DNA from: Takakia lepidozioides
Lineage: Eukaryota > Streptophyta > Takakiopsida > Takakiales > Takakiaceae
Length of the DNA: 64,000 bases
Direction of reading: 5' to 3'
Assembly (NCBI GenBank): GCA_030704615.1
Contig: CM060732.1
Span: 20,274,001-20,338,000, forward strand
Shown: piece after piece, positions 43,581 to 57,500 of the stretch
Layout of the letters: each line of letters starts with the position of its first letter
Position numbering within the stretch: the stretch's first letter is position 1
Position numbers and translations under genes: made by a program
Notes under the pieces: model-generated
What the model was told of the DNA's origin: nothing
Seen by the model: only the letters and a program-made list of their open reading frames with translations
Database searches by the model: none

Positions 43581-45039
43581 AGGCTTCATAGGTGCACCCG
43601 CATTAGTTTGGCGGGTCCCGCGACTTGATGTGGTGTGGCTCACGGAAATGAAAGGCGTAATCCAAACTAGTGGCAGAGCTGCACAGAGAAGAAATCTGTC
43701 CTGGATTGCAAGAGACAGGTTTGCAGCAGAGTTATGTAGATCCTATTTACAATGCATGTTCACCAAGCTTCATGGCTCGGCGTCAATGCCAAGTGTTGGT
43801 TCTCACCACAAGAACTTGAGGAGACTGGAGAAAGCTACAATTGCTCAAACGTTTGCTCCCTCTCTTTCAGGCTGTGGCAATCTTGGTCCAACAAGGTGCA
43901 TATGGGAGCTCTGTATGGGGGTGTCGTGGTAACACTCGCTGGCTCCTTCTATCGTTGGTGAGTTTCATTTCAATCCTGGTGACAGCCCAAACCTTACAAT
44001 ATCCCCACAAGCACTTTTGGGAACAAATGTCAGGCCCTGGGCTGCAGGGTTTAGAAACCGAGGCGAGTCATGCACCACAGGCTTGGACTCCTTGTTGGCT
44101 ATGCGGGTATATATTCGATAAATCCACAAAATGCCCCTCTCTTTGGTGGTTGCTAGGGTTTCAGCAAGATGTTGGGAGCATATACCCCTTCAGTTTTTGC
44201 AATGGTGCTTTTATATTGTAAAACTTAATAATTGAATGGATCAGTTAAATTCTGAATTGGCATGAGGACACATGCCATATGACAAACACAAAACAACATA
44301 ACTCACCTGTTGTACAAGCTTTGCTTTCCACGGTTTTTAAATCTAGTGGCCACAATATTCTGCTTAGTTCACCAGTAGACAACAATTGAAATAAATTGAT
44401 GCAAACTCGCACAATGGGTCCTTACGAGAGAGGGACCTCAAGCTGGGCATCTGAAGGGACATGGCCCTTTTCCGGTGCTTTGAAGATGACTTGTATTCCC
44501 CTGCTGCCACACTTAAGGAAATCTGCATTACATTAAGGGAAAACATTTATTGGGATCTTCCAAGAGTCACTTCCAATATGGCATTGTTTGTCCATAGGTC
44601 GGACTACTTTCCAACTATTGCATTATGTGAACAAATGTTTTGCCTGACCATCTAGGAGACAAGAAAACATGCCTGGACAGTGATACCAGCAGGGTACTGT
44701 GAAAAAGATGCAAATTCACGGCCCTACATATGTAATCCTCCACAAGACTACAAATAATGGGTATCGGTCAACGATAACGGGACGTAGTCTGAAGATTATG
44801 CATAACAGAATGTCACAGAATTGGACCTGTAACAGGTTAGTTGGCGAAGCCCTGCACATGAATCGACTGCTGCCACCAACAAGGAGGCAAATCTCACAGC
44901 TTTTGTCGGTTTCTATTTCACTTTGCCGCACAACTGTTCTCATTGGGGTGCTATGGCTTCCAGAGCATGTCCTCTCTTTCAGTGTGGGCATGTCTTGTCT
45001 GCGAAATGAAATGCATATAGCACATCACCGCATATTCCC
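43581..45039. other. Intergenic, downstream of kinesin and gypsy
   Basis: Several short open frames on the plus strand (for example 43630-43932, 44461-44655, 44699-45205) have no recognised motif. The part next to 45040 probably holds the 3' UTR of the minus-strand kinesin. No RNA gene seen. Confidence 0.45.
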
Positions 45040-48000
45040 TCAGAAGCTGACCATGTCATTCACAGGGGACATACTCATGTCCAGCAGTTTCTTCAAAAAT
45101 GCAGTCTGGTTCACTGTAATACTGCCCTGGAAACCAGCATCTTGCTTCCCATTCCTCCCTGGATACCCTTTCTTGATCTTGCTGGCCCTGGAGCCACCAA
45201 GATGATCGACCGATATCCGATTCCGGCGACTGATATTTTGAAGCCCTTTGGACTTTGCATTGGCCAGACCTCGGTACATTCCCAAAAGCGCATTTGGTTC
45301 AAAACTTGTCTGAACAGAATGGAGTCCCAACTCTTCACTGCGACCACGAGGGGTGCTACCATAGTCCGTGGATTTCTCGCACGTGTCACGAAACCATGCA
45401 CTGTCGTCAGTGAATATCCTCCCTGGCTGGGAGGCAGAAAAGCCATGAGTTGGCAGGCTTCGAAGACCTTCCATACTCAGCGATACCCTCTCACCCTGTG
45501 GGGGGAACGACTCCTGCCAACCGTGAAATCCAAGCCAACCTTTAGATCAAACCCTGAAGTCTTATACCAACAGATTACAAAACAACTACTGGCTTTCATA
45601 ATACAATTGCACGAAGAGATGGAGGAGGGTGGAGTCATGTAAGGTTTGACCTACAAAGGCTGTATATTGTGTGGCAGATACAGATGTGGCTTAGAAAAAT
45701 GGAATTGGATACATAGTTGCAACATGCTGCTGAAGCTAATACCTTTGTATAAAGACACATCCTTGTGATGAGGGAGAAAAGAAACAAAAGGAACTTTACA
45801 ACAAGGACCTGGAGGAGGGCAGGACGTGGGGATACAAAAGGTGGAGGAAGAAAAAGAGCGAGATCCCTGAGAGCCAAGGAGAGGTGAGAGGGACAACAGA
45901 AAGCAAAATACTTACATATCAGACATGGAAATTGGAAAAGATCGATAACAACATAAATTGTTATCATGAAATGTCATACTAAAGGTTCTTAGAGGATTTT
46001 AAATGTATTCTTACATGACACCAGGTGGGTCATACCCCCCTGTGGATTGCATAGGACTAAACCAAATAATCCATATCAACCTCTAGATCATGGTGACTAA
46101 AAAGCTCCTGCTGAGTCCCTATCTGTCTTTTCTGTGCTTGCCACTATCTAGAGAAGGCCCAAGTGTCCTGTCTCCTACCACAGCCCACGGTACAGCAAGA
46201 CCAAAGGCTACCAGTCTGTTTGATCAGGCCACAGGTGGTACAATAGTTCAAAGTAGAAGCCCAAGGTGAATCTGCTTGCTTGTTGTCCATGCCCTCAGCA
46301 ACACACGCTGTAGGCTAGACAGTTGGGGTAGCAAAGTAGAAGACAAGATTCTGTACATAACGCAACCTAGTTAAACCATTGAGGCACTCAAAGCTAGTGA
46401 AGAAACTAAGGCGAATGGACCAATTCAACAAAGAAACATACCCCAAATTTCATTGGAAGGGATACACAGCATCCAGTAGGGTGATTTGAGCAGTTGCTTG
46501 ATTAAACAGGTCATTAAATTGTGTGGAAAGTGCTTGGGTACTTTTGATGGGTCGAAGATACAAAATAATGGTTCATTAGAAAAATTTCTCTCAAGTTCAG
46601 TGAAAAGTATCCTTTCCAGAATATCATACAAGGTACTCTCATTCCAAATGAAAAATTGAAGTCACAAACCAAAAAGTGATGCAAACTTGCCTATAGGTGG
46701 AAAATATGACTGAACGGAGAGAGCTTGCACTCTCCCTTGATGAGCCGGTCAGAGAGCCACTCTCCCTTAATGAGCATGACCCCTCACCTCTCTGCAGACT
46801 CCAGCTAGCCATGCAGCTTGTTAGGGCCCTTGTGATTATGAATGGTTCAGACCACACAAACAGCACAACTAGCTAGAATCTGCCATCTGTAGATTCTGTG
46901 TATGTTAGTCAGTGCTTGCAATAGCCTTGTGGCTGTACACCCCTACTGCCCCTCCCACCATATCCCTTGATCCAATGATTGGACCAAGAGAGAGATGGAG
47001 GAAACACACAAATTTAATACATCCGCAGAAGGCCCAGATAGAGGAGGAAAAAGTACAACAGACAAGAATTTAGAGGGAAGTGGATGGAAAATGTACTATC
47101 TTTCTGTCCGTTCCCATTTTATTCTCTTCCTTGAGACGAAACAGACAACACCCCAGATCACAAAAATATGTAAAATTTCTCCCTTTCTGTAATTCCTTCT
47201 TTCTTTTTTTTCTCTCATGTTTTTCTTTCCATTTTGTCCCATAAGCTCTATGAGCTTTCCGCGGACATTATAAAGCACCATCTCATTTCATTTCATTTAT
47301 TACCTTCTTTAGTATCATTCCATTTCAATTCTTTTCTTTCTGTCTGTCTTAAAGAGAAGTCACCTGAAAATTTGCAAGAACACTGAGGCCGGAACCATCT
47401 TTGGAGAATTCCTTGGCTAAATCCTTGGCAAAATACTTCTCCATTCCCTTCAGCTCTGGAGGCCACTTATCTTTATCAAGAAATGGGTCATTTGAGTGAC
47501 CCATTGAGCCAATTGATGGCAACCGTGTTCTGGGTCCCTCCAGTCTTCCATGTTTTGTGGATGCAGGGGAAATACTTGGTGGAGCTTCAGGGTAAGGAAG
47601 GTCGCCATCTAGATTAACCCCAAGTTTGGCCCGGAGCAGCCGATTTTCTTCTCGCAGGTGCGAGATCTCTTTCTGAAGTTCCATCACAATCTGCGAGAGA
47701 ACACAGCAGTTATAAAAGTTCGCAGTGTGGTAAGGTGGATGTATGCACTGCTGATCTCATGGAAAGAAACATACACAAAGCATCACGATTCATAAAATGA
47801 TGAGTCGTATGGGGTTTTAAGTCTGGATGTGAACCGTGATGTTTGGGCAAACTAAAGAGAAAAGGAGAAAAATCAAATCTCAATTACCTTCAATGGCTCT
47901 AAAACTGCTGTTTACAAGATGAAAACTAAGGTGGCACCCAGTCTGAGCACCGAAGACCCCATGATTTGGCCTGCAGCTTGTGTTCCAGAAGGTACAAGAT

Positions 48001-51000
48001 ACAGAAGCTGGACAAGACCATACAACATGGGGATCCTGACAAGTGCATTTGTGTGCACACATTGTGAATAAGAACTCTCACCCAAAGGGTTTAGTAACAC
48101 AGTACCTTGTCACGTGCATCCATGTTGATAGAAGGAGCATTGACAATATTTTTGGCACATGTAGCATAGTGCAGAGTACTGAGGGTTTCATCAACTGCTG
48201 AGGCAGAGGGCGAGATACATGCGATCATGAGGGCCAGACTATTTCCCCCCAGACTCTCCATCAGTAGCTTTGTCAGCATACTCTCCCTGTGCAGAGAAGG
48301 GGAAGAGAATTAGATGAACAAAACTGGCACTGTTTCTGAAAGATGTGCTTCTGTTGTGAAAGGCTCCTCACTCTAGTAAAAAAGTTCGTTCTGGCAAGAT
48401 GGCAGGGCAAAAGTACAAAATGGCAGAAGAAGAAAAAGACAGTAACAATGATGAAGGGAGGTACAGAAAGAGACAGACCTGTATGGTACCACATCACCCT
48501 TCTTGCCTTCGCTCAAAGAAGAAATAACCTGCATGTTTAAACAAATCTGTAAACCAACTTAAGAAAGTGTAGAAACTCTTGAATGTATCTTCCTTGATTC
48601 TTCCTAACTCCAAACCAATCAGACCGAGTTCGACAATTAACATGGGGAAGACAGACTTACCGACCGACTGGTCCCTGCAAACATTGGCAATAACATGCCC
48701 TTAAGGCATTGTCTCCCTTGGAGCTAGGTGTGGGATTTCAGCTCAAGAGCTAGTAAGCAACTCAGCCAGAAATGCTGATAAAAATCTGCTACATCAAATC
48801 GATTGTTAGTTGACATCATTCTAGAGAGCAAGAGGATGATGCCAGCAGAGCTCTTCTAGGCCTCTGGTTTGTAGCAGGTGTGGCTGTGGCCATCATACTG
48901 TTTAGAGACCACGCGGGGGAGGGGGAAAGAGGAACTTATGTGTAGTATGTTATAGATGGATAGACAATGCTGACTCACTTTTCCGAGAGTGAATAGGGAG
49001 CGATTGATGCTGCCAGTCTCTTTCAACATCTCACCAGTACTTTTGCTTTTCTTGAGCCGCTCGCTGCCTGCCAAGTCCACAAATAGCATTCGGCCATACC
49101 TACAATCAAGAGGGCAGAGAAAGCTCTCTCTTTCAAAAGGCATGGTATGAAAAAAGAGGGCACCAGGGCCTCAGAGAAATAAACAACAAACAATAGACAG
49201 GACAAACAAAGAGGCTTATATGAGGGCTAGTCATGCTAGTCATGGTCCAGGTGCATTGTCAAAATATATACATGGAGCACCGAGGAGAAACAGCATGGCA
49301 TTAAGGGCCTATGCTAATCCTGGTTGATGAGGGTTGACCTTGGATGCAATAATATGCTACGGCAATCATAAATGGCTTCTCCCCAACAAGTCTACATGAA
49401 AACAGACAGGGCTTACTGGTATCTTGTTGCCATAGACTTCCTCAGTGGAATCTGAGAAGGGGAGGAGGATGGGCGGAACCAAAGGAGGAGAAGAGAGAGA
49501 AAACTGCCACTTCTGAAATACATTACCATGGACATACCTAAAAATGGGGAGTCCATCGCCAGAGATATGACAAAGGGAGTCCACATGAAGGGTCATAATG
49601 CAGTGGCTGCGGCTACTGTCCTTGTTCAACTCATGCGACCCAACCTGTACCCTTCATAGTCAGGATCTACAGTTGATATCATGTTTTGTGATAAGATAGG
49701 TGATCTGACAAAGTGCGGTAGGCATTTGGATTACAGATTTCTGATGAGAAACTAACTGAGGGGCGCAAACCTTGCGATTCTTGGCTCCTTCATGGAGCAC
49801 AGAGAAAACGTCATCAAGGGAGTCACAATCAACAAGCAATAGGTTCTCCACATAAAATCCATCTCTGGAGCTCCATTTGACATCCCTGGGTGCAGAGTCC
49901 AGGCGCAGCAAATCATTTACCTGCCACAGAAGTTTAAGACCCACGCTGATCACATGCACGTACCCACACGTCCGGATCGTCAAGGTTAAGGACTTGACCA
50001 AACCATTCAATCAGCAAGTAAACCAGGTTGCTGGAAAGTGAAAGGAAGAGAAAGAGAGAGTAATCAAGGAAATTGGCTGAACACATTTCACAAGAGGTTC
50101 CAACTCAATCGCTTGGCTTACATGTGCTGTCTCCATTCAGGAGAATATGAACTAAGTAGTGGTTGGCCCAATTAGCAGAAAGCTACAAGCTGTTGAATTG
50201 GGGACATTCAGATAGTGAATTGTTGGAAACCTGTTCATTATATATCTCAAAGTACGAGGCCCTTAATGTGTAAGGCTTGGTTTGGCCCTTCTGAACCCCA
50301 CGACTTTTGATGGCCTCAAAGAGATAGGTTACAGAGCGTGCAATCAGCCCGTCGTCTCCCCCATGATCTTCACCAATATTGCCTTGCATGACCTGGGAGA
50401 AGCATGGGATGTCATGAAATCAGTATAATGAATAGCACATCATTGAGTTTCAATGATGTAGAATGATGCGGTTTCAATTCTCGTCCTCTTTAAATTATCT
50501 CTAGACCTGTAGCTTGCTCAATTTGTAACATGTCACTTGGTTCCCAGTACTTTCACTAAGAAAAGGTCATGTTTGTCATATATTCGTAGTAGTATCTCCC
50601 TCCAATCTCATAATACAGAGCAGGAGAAAAAGAAATGATGCTATCTCCACTTGGAGCATGTTACCAGTAGAGCAGATCCTTTCCTAACACTGGATGTTAA
50701 GCCCATCTGCCTGTCTCAAACTGACTCTGAAAGGCGTGTGATGAGGACAACGTTGCAGACAAGTAGAAAAAGGCTTCAAATGCAGCCATCCCTTAATCAC
50801 TCTAACTCTAAGTGGCCTCTTTCTGTCCTGCTTTGTGAAGATAATCCCTGGGGTTGGATAAACTGGTGGCAGCATTAGTGCAGAGTCCATGATGAGGAGA
50901 AACGCCCAATTCTTCTGAACCAACAAGCTGTTAAGAAAGCAAGAAATTAAGAAAAACAAAAACTTTCTACGTCAATGAGAAACTCAAGAGCTTTTGGGAC

Positions 51001-52738
51001 AACTGAAAGCAGGATAAAAGAAAGAAAATGGGGCCCAGCCCCAAAAATTACAAATCAACATTGAGAGAATCTTGAAGCTGAAGAGCCTCATGAAGATAGC
51101 TACCAGGCATCTCTGCCTTATACGTGAAGTCCTCTATTTGCTGTATCTGAATAGACAGTAGTAGAGATGAAATAGTACTTTATAACTTCCGTGGGCAGCT
51201 CAAAGAGCTTATGGGACAAGAGGAAGAAAGAAACAAGAAAAGAGAGAGGGGCCACAAACAAAAAGACAGAATAAGAGAAAGGAACTTGATAAGATAGAAG
51301 GACAATTTGATGAACATTTGTGTTCTGTTGAGGCACAGAAATGAAATGAAATGAAATGAAAGGTACCTTATAACGTCCGCGCAAAAAGAAAGGAAAAAGA
51401 GAAAGGGAACTTTCCAGTACCAAAGAAAGATGGAGGGAGAGAAGATAAAAAGGAAGAGAGAGAGAGCTGACCTCTTCCCTCCCAGACATGGTGAAGGTCT
51501 TCCCAGAACCTGTTTGCCCACATGCCATTACTGTGGATGAATAGCCCTCAAGCACCGAGTCCAACAATTTTTTCATCTTGATCTTTTGCATGACAACCTG
51601 TTGCTCTGCCGTTGGGCCGACACAGCCATCAAACTGCAACCATGTAATGCAACCGAAAAAAACCCCTTTAGCAAGAGTACTCCTTATGTCAACGGAAACT
51701 GAAAATGTGAAACCCCTGCATTCTCACATGAGCCACAAACTATATGTAATTTCATCCAAGTTAGAACTGGAGAAAGATGATTCAGTTGGTGGCAGTGTTG
51801 CATTACAGAAGCTCCAATGTAATCTTAGGGGATATTGAAGGCTAAGGCTCAACCCAAACTTTGTGCCTATGCACACCCAACTTCTCATAGACCTTTTCAT
51901 GTACGACTAGAGGAGGTCCCTCTCTTTTGAGGTAGGGTTCCGTTTTCCCCAATCCTAATAGGAATTTAGGGGTGACACCCCTCTCAACAAGCTCTTCTCT
52001 TACTTCATCTGGAGAAATATATTCACAGGCTTAAGAGGGCAGACTTTGTCTCTTCAAACAAGGCATGGCTTGAAGAGTTGTCAATGGCTCAAGTGATTTA
52101 CACTATAACACATTTTTTCTGTGTCCCAGTCTATCTTAGGCTCCATCTAACAGACCACTTTCACATTGGAAATATTTCATGGACTGATGTACATTCCCTG
52201 TTTTGTAGACTTACTTGGAAAGACCGAGTGGTGGTACTGTATCCATAGCCTTGCTCCAACACCTGAGTGACATCATAGTTGCCTGATTTAGAAATACACG
52301 GGTGAAAGGATGAAATCACATCCAGAAAAGAGAAAAAGAGAAGTGCAGGTAATATGTGTCATACAAGCAGTGCTATCATACAAAATCTCAAAAAATGCCT
52401 CCAGCACTTATTATACTGACATCCATGTCTGTGAGTGTAAGCTTGATGTGATACTATCAACCAATAAAAAGACTTCCATGGAGCTCCATCGACAACACAA
52501 AAAAATTTGATTCACACACCTTCATCCACCATCAGCTTGACATTTCTGGCATAGCCGAAACCCAATGGTCTTAGAACAGAGCAGGAAAGCCACCCATTCC
52601 ATTTACCTTCAAAGACCGTTCATCTTTTGAGACATTGATGCAACTGGTTTCTCCCTTGGCACACTCTTCTTTTGAGAGAGGTCTTACTCTCACATAAACT
52701 TCAATATTATTTCTCATAATATCCGAGTCACCACTCAT
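45040..52738 (-). CDS. N-terminal-motor kinesin, KIF12/kinesin-16-like
   Basis: This is a microtubule motor ATPase. Exons on the minus strand: 52738-52607, 52535-52520 (16 nt, tentative), 52282-52215, 51633-51472, 50392-50231, 49920-49771, 49644-49538, 49099-48979, 48528-48479, 48286-48106, 47690-47364. All phases match, giving 492 residues. The start [11 protein letters not shown] leads into [11 protein letters not shown]. The P-loop is GQTGSGKT (residues 111-118), preceded by MAC where most kinesins have FAY. Switch I is NKDSSRSH (237-244), switch II is DLAGSE (274-279), and the motor ends with [21 protein letters not shown] coiled coil begins [17 protein letters not shown] (~386). Likely tail exons are 46791-46687 (Ser-rich, low support) and 45513-45040 (ends NDMVSF then TGA), which would total about 684 residues. 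The [12 protein letters not shown] segment and overall motor pattern resemble animal KIF12. It is divergent from SCO1. Confidence 0.9.
47215..47310 (-). repeat. Short dispersed repeat in kinesin intron (copy a)
   Basis: Read on the minus strand: ATGAAATGAAATG, then CTTTATAATGTCCGCGG, then AGCTCATAGAGCTTATGGGA, then a purine-rich tail. The same order occurs in plus orientation at about 51160-51250, partly at 51338-51400, and weakly at 50965-51000. It is non-coding. Confidence 0.7.
51160..51400 (+). repeat. Short dispersed repeat in kinesin intron (copies b, c)
   Basis: Copy b (51160-51250) reads GTACTTTATAACTTCCGTGG then AGCTCAAAGAGCTTATGGGA and a purine-rich stretch. Copy c (51338-51400) has five TGAAA-type units followed by GGTACCTTATAACGTCCGCG. 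Both lie in the long intron after the P-loop exon. They relate to copy a at 47215-47310, which is inverted relative to these. Confidence 0.7.
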
Positions 52739-54558
52739 TTGAGGTGATTTCGAACAGGTGTTTCCTGCGATATTTTACATATCAACTCAGATATTTGATG
52801 TTGAAGGCCAGGTCCTTTACAAGGTGAATTGCACTGCATTACAGCCTGCCTAGCCTAGATGACTCTCTCTCATGTGTCTTTCTTTATGTCTCTCCCCTGT
52901 CGCTTGTTCCAGCCAAACTGGGCGTGCGGTCTGGCTATGGCAAACAATGTCTTAGAGTACATTCTCTCGTGTCTCTCTGATTACCCACACTTGCCACTGT
53001 CTAAACAACCAGATCATGGTTCAAAAGGTGGTGAGATTAGTACCAGCAGAATGCAAGTGTTGCATCTGCTTCACAGTAGCAGAGTGTGACTCTTCTTGTA
53101 TAAAAAGTTTAAAATTGTGGAAAGTTCTGCTGCATGACACTACAACTTTGCTAAGCATTTCGATTGTGAAAGTTGACTATTTTTAATGTGGCTAAGGTAA
53201 TTCCAGATATTAACTTCCTAAGAAACTTCAAGGGATACAGAAGGCTCCAGTCAACAGGATTCACCTTCTTCCCTTCCATTGTAGTAATCGTTGTCATTAT
53301 CCCCTGATTTGACTGAGTATGTTGTCATAGCTATCAGCCTCTTCCGAGCTCCTCAGTACACCCTGCTGTCTACAGATGCTCCTTCATTTGAACGAACTGC
53401 CTTCTCACATGCTGCACCACTGTTGTTGAAAGATTTGTATCCATGATGAGCTCCAAGTTCGATATTGGAGCAGACTGTCAGGTTGGATCACATATTTCCG
53501 AGTCTCTCATCATCCTTTATCTATTGTAACGTATAATGTCACTCCACATCAAGCTTTGGGGATTCAGTGGTATAATTCCAGCATGGAGACCGTGATTTGA
53601 ATGTCCAACAGACACATCTGTCAATATGCGACAGGATGATTGTTTCTCTAGAATGTTGCAATATGCAGTGTCGAGTATACGAAGCACCCGGAAACGTTTG
53701 TAATGTGAACTCGATTGTCAGCTGGGATACCACCAGCTACTTGTGTCAACCACCATGATAGTATCCACGTCTTCTTATCCAAACCAAAGAGCATATCAAA
53801 CCCAAACATTCTGCGGAGACAGGGCCTCATGCAAAGTGAGAAAGACAGAGAGAGGCCAAAGCGTATTTGCTAGCGGAAATGACGTTTCACGAGCAAGAAA
53901 CAGACTGCCAACCAGCACGCCAGCCACAAAATATCACAGACAGATACAGCGAACTACAGTGAAATTGATGAGAGAATTCACAGCTGGACAGCCCGGGAGA
54001 GAGCAAGAAACAGGAGAGAGGCGAGAATGGAGGGGTATCGTATCGTGTGGCAGTTGCCTGACACTTCGCGCGTCAACTGCCGCCATAGCTCACCGGCTCC
54101 TCTCGGTCGTGCACTTCCTTTTCTCCCTTGGTTTTCGGGCCATGTCAGACGCTCACCGATGAAACATGCCGATTCTGCTCATGGAGGATGAGATGATGAG
54201 GAATCCCCAGCGATGGTTGCATCCGGATGGACGGTGACAATCGCAACAATCGGTACTGTTGTGCAGAGGCAGATCTCGTAAACACTGCGCCATCAACTCT
54301 AAACCCTACACCCTGAGCGAGATGCGAAGTTCGGAAGAACGACCCCACAATTCTGCCAGGATTGCGTAATTGTTCAATGTTTTTCATTTGCAAATTCGTT
54401 CCTCTTAATCTGTTGTTACGTGTGTGCAAGAGTACATCTGCACGCCAGCAAGCGTGGAATTTATCGGCTATACAAACACTCAGGCACATTGCCTTCATTC
54501 GCAGTGATCGAAGGTGGTTTATTGTTCACGCGCAGAGCTGTGATCTGACTTGAGAGTC
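52739..54558. promoter_or_regulatory. Divergent kinesin/SCO1 intergenic region
   Basis: This 1.8-kb gap separates two divergent start codons. A telo-box AAACCCTA lies at 54301-54308, about 250 bp upstream of the SCO1 ATG. A partial copy of the dispersed repeat (CCAAACTGGGCGTG, then TGGCAAACAATGTCTTAGAG) is at 52914-52962. An open frame at 53743-54162 has no recognisable motif. No other gene seen. Confidence 0.5.
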
Positions 54559-57500
54559 ATGGCGGGAGTAAGGGCAAGAGCACGTCACTGCGTCCTTCTC
54601 AGTGCGATGTGGTCAAGGGGATACCGGACAATGTGTAGGGGGGGGTGGCTGAGAGAGGGCATGAGACACAGGCTCCATTCCTATGTGCCGGAAACGAATT
54701 CAGCTCAGGTACAGCAATAGACATTTAAATACAGATGAGATTTAGTGCCTGGCATTGGGGCGGGTGTATATGGCATGGGGGAACTTGAGGGGATTGTCGA
54801 GGAAAGAAATGTGTCCAAGATGTGGTCTCATTCCTGCTTCGATTTTGGCTGTGTCTACTGGTCGCAAGTACCTCTGGTGAAATAAGAACCAAATCTCAGC
54901 GAGGTATGAATGCACTCGGTTCTTACTTTCCGCTTCTTGGAAGTTGCATATTCTGATGTATCAAGTCTACATCTGTGGGGAAGACTTTACGATTCCGATC
55001 TTACCAGTCTTGCCGGGGCTTTAGACAAAAGGCCTCGCTGCGCTTTCTCAAAGTTATTGTTGACGACTTCGCTGCTATAAACGACCTAATGGCGAGACTG
55101 ACATGTAAGGAACGTACCTTCAACTCTAAACCCCAAACTCTAAGGCTGAACTGCAAGTGAGGTGATTTTTTAAGCATGACTCATAGTACCTAGTTGTATG
55201 CACTGTGAATTGCAGAGAGGAAAATATCCCTCGACTTGGCGCCGAACCATCACTAACTCTGGAGGCAATGAAGCTGGTAAGGACAGTGAAGAAGTTGTGA
55301 AGTTGATCACTGAAAGCCCAAGAGGACCACCACAAAGTGCAAGGGCCATTCGGGGTGGCGTACGTCAGTGCCTTTGTCTTTGATTGGTTAGTTGTTACTA
55401 TGTTGTATAAATTACTTGAAAGACAGAGAGAGAACCATGTCGTATTGTTCTTGGATTGAAGAAATTTTTAAATGTAGGTGATTTTCAACTTTTCTTCGGG
55501 CCCAAACACCACATTGGGATGCCAAACATTTCAGTAACTTTCTCAAAGCTATTGTATTGTCAGCACAGTGAATTCAATTCCAGATTCATGTCTGTAATGT
55601 GTGTAAGCTGGGTCTGCATGCTGAACGACACCATTACTGTTGAACAATGTGCAGCCAGTCTCATGGATAAGTCTTGGTCTCTTGATGGTGACGGGTGGGG
55701 GCCTGATTGCATACTGGGACCGTGAAAAGAGGCGCCAGCTTAAAGGTAGACCTCCAAGTGCATGGCAGTGGTGTACTGAGTTATAAACTTAAGTAGGATA
55801 TACTTGCTGCATGTACTGAAGACAATCCAGGAAAGGAGAGAGATGGGGAAGGGATGAGAGGTAGGTATCCTTATGTCCCCTGCCACTTTTCCTCTTTCTT
55901 CTTTGTGCAATCTGGCCTGGGGTCTATGGTGAGATGGCTAAGGAAGCATACAGTGACGGTTTTCATGCCAAAATTTCAGCATAGGAATCTGTACAGCCAC
56001 TTTAGAGGTTCTCAGATTTGAACACAGGCATTCCCTTCACGAGTGGTGTGTTCCATATGCAGTTATTACTTCAGATGCACCAGCTGAGGCCAAGCATGGT
56101 CCAGGAGTTGGGAAGGCTGCAATTGGGGGTCCCTTTAAATTGGTGAACCAGGATGGAAAAGTGGTGACTGACCGCGATTTTGTTGGCAACTGGAATCTTA
56201 TCTACTTTGGGTTCACGTACTGTCCAGATATCTGCCCAGACGAGCTTACAAAAATGGCAGAGGCCATTGACAAGATAGGTCCATCCTCTATCCTTGGCAT
56301 ATGTTTACGTGCTCTAATGTGAAAAGAGGAGAGTTTATGTCTTCGTCAGCCTTCTACTGATTACCGTGGGTGTCTATCTTAATGAAGAGAAACTTTCAGA
56401 TGTCAAGAATATGTTCAGAGGGAAGTCCAGGGAGACATTTGGGTAGTTAGTTCTGTTCCCTTCATCATTTGGCTTCCATTAGCTGCCAGTTGTTGTCAGT
56501 GCATCACTGGTGACTGGTAAAAGAGAGAGGTTCGGTAACAGTGGGGCTTGGGTGGAATGCAGAGAAGGAGTCAGGATTGCAGGTTGTGCCGGTCTTCATT
56601 TCCATTGATCCTGAGCGTGACACTGTGGAACAGATTCGAGATTACTTAAAAGGTTCCTCTGTTTCCTGAACCACTCAAACTCGTCCACCCCCTCCTCTCT
56701 CTCCTTCTATTGTTTGCATTCTATGGTTTTACTCTCATCTCTTGGTCCTTTGATCGTACCACCGACATACTAACTTTATTTTTATCTCTCTGTCTACTTC
56801 TCTTGTTGTCAAAAAGCTACTTAAGCATGCTGGTGATCCTATGGCAGAGGCCCTTTTCCTCCTCTTTTACCTTATTTGGAAGACTGAAGTGATACCCTTT
56901 TGCTGTAGAGAGTGTCATTGTCAATCTGTGTAAGAAAGGCAACTACCATGGCAGTACACTTCTTAGCGCAGTTGGCAAGCTGTTTTGTAGGAAAATAAAC
57001 ACCCATCTCAAGGTTCATTTGGAGTCTAGAAGTGTTTCCCATGAAGGTGATGCGGGATTCTACCTCAGGACTTTTGAGTCCTTGGGGAGTTTTGGGCAAC
57101 CGCATTGCCCTGGCCGTCAGGTGTCCACCAAACAGAAGGCAGTAATCCTTTAGGGTGAAGTGACACCAGTATTTACGCTTGCTTTGGTTGGAGTAAAACC
57201 TTTCGTTGAACCTAAAGCCCTGGGCCTGTTGCAGTCAGCTCACACACAGCAGATTGATGCTTGAGCGAAGGGCTTTCTAGAGGAAATCCTAACCAATTGT
57301 ACATACCAAGTCCCACGTTGAGCCCCTCACAAAGGCAGTGTCTGTTCCCTCTTGTTCCTCCCAAACTGGGCGTGGAGAGTATGGCCACAAGGCTGCGGCA
57401 AACAATGGCTCATGAGCACATTCTCTTATCTTCACAAGACCCTCCATCTTGCATTGCTGCTTTTGTTTGTTACGCACTTTTGTTCAGCAGAGTTATGATT

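Noticed and set aside
45635-45967. Minus frames with hydrophobic runs near the kinesin 3' region
   Set aside because: They arise from pyrimidine-rich intron-like sequence; no homology or matching splice phases.
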